A stretch of 15,991 nucleotides of DNA from JAPEKQ01 sp964487295 (lineage in GTDB: Bacteria; Joyebacterota; Joyebacteria; Joyebacterales; Joyebacteraceae): NCBI GenBank assembly GCA_964487295.1, contig CAZAQL010000062.1:1-15991 (forward strand). The letters run 5' to 3'. The position numbers were made by a program, and so were the translations under genes. Positions within the stretch are counted from its first letter, which is position 1; each line of letters starts with the position of its first letter. Below, piece after piece: positions 7,250 through 11,627 of the stretch. The notes under the pieces were generated by a model. That model had not been told where the DNA came from. It worked only from the letters and a program-made list of their open reading frames with translations, and did not search any database.

Positions 7250-8292
7250 ACGGAAAGAAGGGCGGCGGGCCGGCAGGGCGAGGACGTGGTGCCGCGAAGA
7301 AGGGCGCCGGCGGAAGAGCACAGCGTGGCGGCGGTGGAAACGCCCAGAAGGCCGGCGGGCCAGCGCGCCTGCGTCGTGGGGCCACGAAGAAGGGCGTGGG
7401 CGGAAGGGCACAGCGCGGCGGCGGTGGAAACGCCCAGAAGGGCGCCGGGCCAGCGCGCCCGGGTCGTGAGGGCACGAAGAAGGGCGTGGGCGGAAGAGCA
7501 CAGCGCGGCGGCGGTGGAAACGCCCAGAAGGCCGGCGGGCCGGCACGCCCGGGTCGTGGTGCCGCGAAGAAGGGCGCTGGCGCGGTGCGGGCGCCGTGCA
7601 AGGGGGCGTCTGCGCCGAGGGCCGAAGCGACGCCCCGCGAGTTCACGCTGCCGCGCGAGCGGATCGAGGCGGTCGCGGGCGAGCTGTCAGACGCGCAGGC
7701 GAGGAAGCTGTCGCGGTACGGCGAGCTGGTCCTGGAGCACGCGCAGCGGATGAGCCTGGTGTCGCGGCACGAGCTGGCGAGGCTGGATGTCCATCTCATC
7801 GACTCCGCGGCGCTGCTCAAGGAACGCGAGCTCCCGGCGGAGCCCGGCGCGGTGACGGCGGATCTGGGGACGGGCGCGGGCTTACCAGGAGTGGTTCTGG
7901 CCATCCTGCGTCCGGACGCACGCGTGGCGCTGGTCGATTCCAGGAGGAGCCGCATCGTGTTCCTCAAGATCGTGCTGCGTGAGCTGGACCTTGGGAACGT
8001 CGAGATCGTGCACGAGCGGATCGAGGCGCTCGCGGGGAAGCGCTCGTTCGCCCTGTGCGTGGCGCGTGCGCTGGGGCGGCTGGACGAGGTCCTCGTTCCG
8101 AGCCTCCGAATCGTCGCCCCAGAGGGAGCGCTGGTCCTGTACAAGGGACCGCGCTGGCAGGAGGAGCGCGCGAGGGCGGCGCAGCTGGCGTCGGACGCCG
8201 GCTGGAAGCTGGCCACGGAGTGGTCGGTGGAGCTCCCGGGGGCCGATCGCACCACGACCTTCGCGGAGTTTCAGGCGGTTTCCGGGGCGTGA
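7246..8292 (+). CDS. rsmG: 16S rRNA (guanine527-N7)-methyltransferase RsmG with a repetitive Gly/Arg/Lys-rich N-terminal extension
   Basis: The C-terminal ~220 residues are a normal RsmG (GidB): a helical lead-in (FTLPRERIEAVAGELS...), the SAM-binding motif DLGTGAGLPGVVLAI (206-220) and VDSRRSRIVFLK. The known reaction is N7 methylation of G527 in 16S rRNA. Before it lie about 125 residues without a conserved fold. Residues 18-107 are three tandem 30-residue units of the form KKGxGGRAQRGGGGNAQK..., highly basic, RG-rich and probably disordered. The extension looks translated: the GTG start overlaps the mnmG stop by 4 nt (GTGA), AGGGAGG (7235-7241) precedes it, and the frame stays open throughout. 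A shorter product from GTG 7585 is possible, but no clear ribosome binding site is seen there. Confidence 0.93.
   Translation: MNGKKGGGPAGRGRGAAKKGAGGRAQRGGGGNAQKAGGPARLRRGATKKGVGGRAQRGGGGNAQKGAGPARPGREGTKKGVGGRAQRGGGGNAQKAGGPARPGRGAAKKGAGAVRAPCKGASAPRAEATPREFTLPRERIEAVAGELSDAQARKLSRYGELVLEHAQRMSLVSRHELARLDVHLIDSAALLKERELPAEPGAVTADLGTGAGLPGVVLAILRPDARVALVDSRRSRIVFLKIVLRELDLGNVEIVHERIEALAGKRSFALCVARALGRLDEVLVPSLRIVAPEGALVLYKGPRWQEERARAAQLASDAGWKLATEWSVELPGADRTTTFAEFQAVSGA
7297..7566 (+). repeat. 90-bp in-frame tandem repeat (3 copies) within rsmG
   Basis: Copies lie at 7297-7386, 7387-7476 and 7477-7566, each starting with AAGAAGGGCG. A partial copy of the unit's end precedes them (to 7296) and another AAGAAGGGCG beginning follows at 7567. 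The copies are highly similar at the DNA level and encode 30-residue units. The segment GGRAQRGGGGNAQK is nearly invariant; most change is in the final ten residues. A multiple-of-three unit keeps the frame when copy number changes, as in other coding minisatellites. Confidence 0.95.
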
Positions 8293-8308
8293 TGTTTCAC
8301 GTGAAACA
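8293..8308. promoter_or_regulatory. parS: parS site 1 (ParB binding site)
   Basis: TGTTTCACGTGAAACA is an exact 16-bp palindrome identical to the widely conserved bacterial chromosomal parS consensus. It begins on the base after the rsmG stop codon, and parA and parB lie just downstream. ParB would load here and spread as a CTP-dependent clamp to mark the origin region for segregation. Confidence 0.97.
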
Positions 8309-8328
8309 CCCCCAGGCCCCGGGGGGCG

Positions 8329-8344
8329 TGTTTCACGTGAAACA
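8329..8344. promoter_or_regulatory. parS: parS site 2 (ParB binding site)
   Basis: This is a second exact copy of TGTTTCACGTGAAACA, 36 bp centre to centre from the first. The 20-bp spacer is C/G-only apart from one A and contains CCCCGGGG (8317-8324). Paired parS sites close to parAB are common near chromosomal origins. Confidence 0.97.
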
Positions 8345-8388
8345 TCACACAGCTCCACCGACACGACAGCGCAGACCCTTGCCGGCAG

Positions 8389-8405
8389 TTATCCACATAT
8401 CCACA
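8389..8405 (+). promoter_or_regulatory. Two overlapping DnaA boxes
   Basis: An exact DnaA box TTATCCACA (8389-8397) is overlapped by ATATCCACA (8397-8405, one mismatch). Both are in the same orientation with starts 8 bp apart, sharing one base. Confidence 0.75.
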
Positions 8406-8467
8406 CCTCTCCATCAGCCCCGGGACAGCCGCGCTACGGGCCCTATCACGGCCCCCGCCGACGTACG

Positions 8468-8476
8468 ATATCCACA
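8468..8476 (+). promoter_or_regulatory. DnaA box (one mismatch)
   Basis: ATATCCACA differs from TTATCCACA at the first base only. It lies 14 bp from an opposing box at 8490. Confidence 0.5.
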
Positions 8477-8489
8477 GCACGAAGAAATC

Positions 8490-8498
8490 GGTGGATAA
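8490..8498 (-). promoter_or_regulatory. DnaA box, reverse orientation (one mismatch)
   Basis: GGTGGATAA reads TTATCCACC on the - strand, one mismatch at the last base. It ends 24 bp upstream of the parA -35 element. Confidence 0.5.
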
Positions 8499-8522
8499 CT
8501 CGCCCTGTTCCCACTTTCCCGC

Positions 8523-8550
8523 TTGACACTCCCTCAGGCTCCTGTAATAT
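8523..8550 (+). promoter_or_regulatory. Sigma-70-type promoter for parA
   Basis: TTGACA (8523-8528) and TAATAT (8545-8550) are separated by 16 bp, both close to consensus. Transcription would start near 8557, leaving a leader of about 60 nt that contains the DnaA box at 8601-8609. The promoter would serve parA and probably parB. Confidence 0.7.
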
Positions 8551-8600
8551 GCTGCCAACTTCCCACGCTGCGCGCCGTCCGGCGCGTGAACCAGCGCGGA

Positions 8601-8609
8601 TTATCCACA
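8601..8609 (+). promoter_or_regulatory. DnaA box abutting the parA ribosome binding site
   Basis: An exact TTATCCACA is followed immediately by the Shine-Dalgarno run GGGAGGGG (8610-8617) and ATG 8620. It lies downstream of the likely transcription start, where bound DnaA could block transcription of parA. Confidence 0.7.
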
Positions 8610-8619
8610 GGGAGGGGAC

Positions 8620-9429
8620 ATGGGGCGCATCATCGCGGTTGCGAACCAGAAGGGCGGCGTCGGCAAGACCACCACGGCCGTGAACGTGGCCGCGTGCATG
8701 GCCGTCGCCGAGCGGAAGACCCTCCTCGTCGACATCGATCCCCAGGCGAACGCCACCAGCGGCGTCGGCATCGACAAGGGCGACGTCCAGAAGAGCATCT
8801 ACGAGGTCCTCATCGGCGAGAACGACGTTCACGACTCGATCATGAGCGCCCCGGATCTGCCCTATCTGCACGTACTTCCGGCGCACCAGCGGCTCATCGG
8901 CGCTGAGGTCGAGCTCGTCAACGTCATGGCCCGCGAGACCCGCCTCGAACGTGCGCTCGAGGGATGCCGCGGCGAGTACGAGCACATCCTGATCGACTGC
9001 CCGCCGTCCCTCGGACTCCTGACGGTCAACACATTGACCGCGGCTGATACGGTGATCGTCCCCATCCAGTGCGAGTACTACGCCCTGGAGGGCCTCGGGC
9101 AGCTTCTGAACACCATCCGACTGGTCCAGCGGAACCTCAACCAGGACCTCAGGATCGAGGGCATCCTGCTGACCATGTACGACGGTCGCCTCAACCTCGC
9201 TCGACAGGTGGCGGAGGAGGCGCGCAGGTACTTCGGGGACCGCGTCTACCAGTCGATGATCCCCAGGAACGTACGGCTCGGAGAAGCGCCGAGCTTCGGT
9301 CAACCGATTATCCTTTACGACATCCTCTCCTCCGGCGCGCAGGCCTACATCGCGCTCACGAAGGAGATCCTGGAGGACTCGGCCCCGGCGGAGAGCCCGG
9401 CGCTCGCGCGACAGGCGCACGAGCGGTAG
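8620..9429 (+). CDS. parA: Chromosome partitioning ATPase ParA/Soj
   Basis: This encodes a 269-residue ParA of the short chromosomal (Soj) type, lacking the N-terminal HTH of plasmid ParA proteins. The deviant Walker A motif is KGGVGKTTT (11-19), with the second lysine typical of ParA/MinD. LLVDIDPQANAT and ILIDCPPSLGLLT are the other nucleotide-site segments. Later signatures include PIQCEYYALEGL and RNVRLGEAPSFGQP. ParA binds DNA non-specifically as an ATP dimer and forms the gradient along which ParB-parS complexes move; Soj proteins also regulate DnaA in some species. ATG 8620 is set by GGGAGGGG (8610-8617). The adjacent parS sites and parB confirm a chromosomal ParABS system. Confidence 0.98.
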   Translation: MGRIIAVANQKGGVGKTTTAVNVAACMAVAERKTLLVDIDPQANATSGVGIDKGDVQKSIYEVLIGENDVHDSIMSAPDLPYLHVLPAHQRLIGAEVELVNVMARETRLERALEGCRGEYEHILIDCPPSLGLLTVNTLTAADTVIVPIQCEYYALEGLGQLLNTIRLVQRNLNQDLRIEGILLTMYDGRLNLARQVAEEARRYFGDRVYQSMIPRNVRLGEAPSFGQPIILYDILSSGAQAYIALTKEILEDSAPAESPALARQAHER

Positions 9430-9471
9430 CACGAGGGGCACGTGACGGGGGCGGCACGGTCGAACCCACGG

Positions 9472-9493
9472 CCGGGGGGCGGCGCGCCCCCGG
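9472..9493 (+). other. GC hairpin in the parA-parB gap
   Basis: CCGGGGG (9472-9478) and CCCCCGG (9487-9493) form a 7-bp stem with an 8-nt loop. It lies in the 93-nt gap between parA and parB. No T-tract follows, so it does not look like a full terminator, but it could modulate parB expression or mRNA processing. Confidence 0.4.
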
Positions 9494-9522
9494 GACGAGC
9501 GAGGCATGGCATGGGAGGCACC

Positions 9523-10407
9523 ATGAAGAACAGGACGGCCCTGGGCAAGGGGCTCGGCGCCCTGATCCCCGATGCGGAGGAGCGGGATACGGCCGAGAGC
9601 GTGTCCGGCGTGCGCGAGCTGCCGGTCGACGTCATCACGGCGAACCCCGAGCAGCCGCGAACGCGCTTCGACGATTCCAGCCTCGAGGAGCTGGCCGCGT
9701 CGCTCACCCGTCACGGCGTGCTGCAGCCGGTGGTCGTGCGCGCCATGCCGGGCGGGAGCTTCCGCCTGATCGCCGGAGAGCGTCGGCTCCGCGCAGCGCG
9801 TCTGGCCGGGCTGGCGACGGTGCCGGCGATCGTGCGAGACGTCGACGAGGGTGTCGGCCTCGAGCTCGCGCTCGTCGAGAACCTGCAGCGCGAGGACCTC
9901 GACCCGATCGACGAGGCGCACGGCTACGAGGCGCTGATGGAGGTCGGGGGTCTCTCGCAGAGCGAGGTCGCTGACCGCGTCGGCAAGAACCGGAGCACAG
10001 TGGCCAATGCGCTGAGGCTCCTGGACCTGCCGCTCGAGATTCAGGAGATGATCTCCGGCGGCTCGCTCACGGCAGGACACGGTCGCGCCATCCTCGCCGC
10101 CGGCGGGGGCGACGCGCAGCGGAAGCTGGCCGACCGGGTGGTCAAGCGCGGTCTGTCGGTGCGCGAGGCCGAGGCGCTCGCGCGCGGTACGACGAAGCGG
10201 CGGCGCAAGGCGGCGCCCAGGCGCGCCCAGACCGATCCGGTTCTGAGGGACATCGAGGAGCGCCTGCAGCGTATGATGGGCACGCTGGTGCGCATCGAGA
10301 AGACGGGCCACGAGGGGACGATCCGGATAGAGTTCTACTCGCAGGAGGAGCTCGACCAGATCCTGGACATCCTCCTGTCGATGGAGGGCTCGTCGCGCGG
10401 CATGTAG
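9523..10407 (+). CDS. parB: Chromosome partitioning protein ParB/Spo0J
   Basis: This 294-residue protein binds parS. The N-terminus has the ParA-stimulating KGLGALIP segment (9-16). The CTP-binding N domain includes the GERRLRAARLAG motif (85-96) and ENLQREDLDPIDEA (119-132). A helix-turn-helix follows at about 144-165 (LSQSEVADRVGKNRSTVANA), then a basic linker and a C-terminal dimerisation domain. ATG 9523 is chosen because GGGAGG (9513-9518) precedes it and chromosomal ParB proteins typically begin this way. The frame is open back to GTG 9442, but that would add a low-complexity Gly/Pro/Arg peptide unlike the family. Its targets are the two parS sites just upstream of parA. Confidence 0.97.
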   Translation: MKNRTALGKGLGALIPDAEERDTAESVSGVRELPVDVITANPEQPRTRFDDSSLEELAASLTRHGVLQPVVVRAMPGGSFRLIAGERRLRAARLAGLATVPAIVRDVDEGVGLELALVENLQREDLDPIDEAHGYEALMEVGGLSQSEVADRVGKNRSTVANALRLLDLPLEIQEMISGGSLTAGHGRAILAAGGGDAQRKLADRVVKRGLSVREAEALARGTTKRRRKAAPRRAQTDPVLRDIEERLQRMMGTLVRIEKTGHEGTIRIEFYSQEELDQILDILLSMEGSSRGM

Positions 10408-10521
10408 CCGTCGACGTCGGGCCGAACGGAACGTGGAGCCGGTGTCGGCAGGGGCGAGGGAGCGCCAGGATTCCGATGAGCCGGCTGGCAGTTAATGGGA
10501 GAGTGAGCGCCCTGTTACGTG

Positions 10522-10551
10522 TTGACTCACGGTGCGCTCGTTTGGTAGTTT
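10522..10551 (+). promoter_or_regulatory. Probable promoter for the bactofilin gene
   Basis: TTGACT (10522-10527) and TAGTTT (10546-10551) are separated by 18 bp, in the AT-richest part of the 222-bp parB-bactofilin gap. The predicted start near 10558 lies at the foot of a perfect inverted repeat. It suggests that the bactofilin gene is transcribed apart from parAB. Confidence 0.5.
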
Positions 10552-10559
10552 CAACGTCT

Positions 10560-10576
10560 CTCGCGACCATCGCGAG
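10560..10576 (+). promoter_or_regulatory. Inverted repeat at the predicted bactofilin transcription start
   Basis: CTCGCGA (10560-10566) and TCGCGAG (10570-10576) are exact inverted copies with a 3-nt loop (CCA). The arms can be extended with wobble pairs. Placed at the expected 5' end of the mRNA, it could be a stabilising 5' hairpin or an operator. A 3-nt loop is tight for RNA but normal for a protein-binding dyad. Confidence 0.45.
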
Positions 10577-10629
10577 GGGATTCGTGGTTCGGCGCGGACC
10601 GCCCCGGACCGCCACCGCAGGGGGTTGCG

Positions 10630-11064
10630 ATGTTCACAAAGGAAGGTGAAAAGAGCGTGAGCGATGTGAACACGACGATCGGTGCGGGGACCATCCTGAC
10701 CGGTGACATCAAGGTCGAAGGCAGCATCCGTGTCGACGGAGAGTACACGGGCAAGCTCGACGCGACCGACACCTTGATCATCGGCGAGACCGGCAAGGTC
10801 GACGGCGACGCGAACGTGGCGAACGCCGTCATCGGCGGACGCATGTATGGCAACGTCTTCGCCTCCGGCAAGATCGAGCTGCAGCGCGGCTCGCAGCTTC
10901 TGGGCGACATCGAAACGCGCGGCCTCGTCATCGAGGACGGCGTGGTGTTCCAGGGCAACTGCCAGATGGGCGAGGTCGGGGACACTCCGCCCCGCCGGCG
11001 TGAGGATTCCGAGCCGGAATACGACATCATGGAGGAGCTGGAGGAGGACGAGGCGACCGTCTAG
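10630..11064 (+). CDS. Bactofilin family cytoskeletal protein
   Basis: The 144-residue protein has the bactofilin (DUF583) pattern. It is a short polar N-terminus, then a repetitive beta-helix core from about 16 to 113 with alternating hydrophobic and Gly residues (TILTGDIKVEGSIRVDGEY, GKVDGDANVANAVIGG, GKIELQRGSQLLGDIETR), then an acidic tail rich in Glu/Asp. Bactofilins polymerise without nucleotide into filaments, often membrane-attached, that organise cell shape or polar structures. ATG 10630 is preceded by AGGGGG (10619-10624). The gene follows parAB. In Myxococcus xanthus bactofilins anchor ParABS components, so a role in positioning the segregation machinery is possible here, but that is inference from position. 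Confidence 0.93.
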   Translation: MFTKEGEKSVSDVNTTIGAGTILTGDIKVEGSIRVDGEYTGKLDATDTLIIGETGKVDGDANVANAVIGGRMYGNVFASGKIELQRGSQLLGDIETRGLVIEDGVVFQGNCQMGEVGDTPPRRREDSEPEYDIMEELEEDEATV

Positions 11065-11109
11065 CGGTCCCTGCCGGAGGCCGTATGACGGGGCTGGCGC
11101 GCGTGTCCT

Positions 11110-11128
11110 TGTGGACAAGTGTGCATAA
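11110..11128 (-). promoter_or_regulatory. Two adjacent DnaA boxes, reverse orientation
   Basis: TGTGGACAA (11110-11118) reads TTGTCCACA on the - strand, one mismatch. TGTGCATAA (11120-11128) reads TTATGCACA, an exact match to the relaxed consensus TTATNCACA. The two are one base apart and in the same orientation, a spacing that suggests cooperative binding. Confidence 0.55.
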
Positions 11129-11199
11129 CCGTCCATTGGAGCCATATCTCCTTACAGCACAAGTAGTTAGCAGTATGCCGCGACCGAGCAGGACCACGG

Positions 11200-11208
11200 T
11201 TATCCACC
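11200..11208 (+). promoter_or_regulatory. DnaA box (one mismatch)
   Basis: TTATCCACC differs from TTATCCACA at the last base. It faces the opposite way to the pair at 11110-11128, about 70 bp upstream. Confidence 0.45.
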
Positions 11209-11291
11209 GTATTCTCCGTGTGTCAACCGGGCGGCAGTCGCGCAACTACGCATGTCCACCGGGGTTGCGCGGGGCAGACGAGGAGGCGTGA

Positions 11292-11606
11292 GTGGTCTCA
11301 GAGGCGATCCAGCAGATCAGGGACGCCGAGCGCGCGGCGGAGGAGCTCGTCCGCGAGGCGCGCGCCGACGGCAAGAAGGCCGTCGCGGAGGCGCACGACG
11401 AGGCGTCGCGGCTGCTGGAGGCGATGCGAGCGAGTGCGCGCGAGGAGGAGAAGAAGCTCGTCGAGGCCGCGCGGGCGAACGCCGAGTCTGAGGCGGAGCG
11501 CATCGTGGCGGAGAGCAGGAGCGGTGTCGACGAGGTGCGGACGCGCGCCGGGTCGAAGATCCAGGACGCCGTGGCCAGAGTCCTCGACTCCATCTCGACG
11601 GCCTGA
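11292..11606 (+). CDS. V-type ATP synthase peripheral stalk subunit (G/H; AhaH/NtpF-like)
   Basis: This encodes a 104-residue protein that is almost entirely charged and helical: Ala, Glu, Lys and Arg in heptad-like spacing (IRDAERAAEELVREARADGK...), with no transmembrane segment. It fits the short coiled-coil subunit that pairs with subunit E to form the peripheral stalk of A/V-type ATPases, which resists rotor torque. Sequence alone is weakly diagnostic because coiled coils look alike. The position directly before subunit I, as for ntpF in the Enterococcus hirae operon, makes the call. The GTG start at 11292 has GAGGAGG (11280-11286) 5 nt upstream. It is the first gene of the V-ATPase operon and lies 21 nt before subunit I. 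Confidence 0.85.
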   Translation: MVSEAIQQIRDAERAAEELVREARADGKKAVAEAHDEASRLLEAMRASAREEEKKLVEAARANAESEAERIVAESRSGVDEVRTRAGSKIQDAVARVLDSISTA

Positions 11607-11627
11607 CCCGCCCGGGAGTAGCTGCGC

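Larger units (their letters stand above)
8345..8619. other. Intergenic DnaA-box cluster between parS and parA; candidate oriC or DnaA-regulated region
   Basis: The 327-bp gap between rsmG and parA (8293-8619) holds no gene. After the two parS sites come five DnaA-box-like 9-mers over about 220 bp: two exact TTATCCACA and three with one mismatch. A parA promoter lies between them. The density of boxes next to parS and the rpmH-mnmG-rsmG-parAB block suits a replication origin. However, no strong AT-rich unwinding element is obvious, and the boxes could instead regulate parA. Confidence 0.55.
11065..11291. other. Intergenic region with a second DnaA-box cluster
   Basis: This 227-bp gap between the bactofilin and V-ATPase genes is less GC-rich than its surroundings (for example 11126-11175). 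It carries three DnaA-like boxes and presumably the V-ATPase promoter. I could not find a convincing -35/-10 pair; weak options such as TTACAG (11152-11157) with TATGCC (11174-11179) are not persuasive. No intrinsic terminator for the bactofilin gene is evident. Confidence 0.5.

Noticed and set aside
5720..7546. A 608-codon - strand open frame opposite mnmG and the rsmG repeats
   Set aside because: Its length reflects the low stop density of GC-rich antisense DNA and the repeated unit. The product is His/Arg/Pro-rich without motifs, while the + strand holds well-conserved mnmG and rsmG.
7297..7566. CRISPR-like array
   Set aside because: The repeats are contiguous 90-bp units without unique spacers and lie in frame within a coding sequence; they are a minisatellite.
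9472..9493. Intrinsic terminator between parA and parB
   Set aside because: A strong GC stem is present but no T-tract follows, and the two genes are normally co-transcribed.
9442..9522. Upstream extension of parB from GTG 9442
   Set aside because: The added residues are low complexity and unlike ParB proteins, and a better ribosome binding site lies before ATG 9523.
8446..10311. A 621-codon - strand open frame opposite parA and parB
   Set aside because: It is antisense to two unmistakable conserved genes and shows no recognisable domain or credible start.
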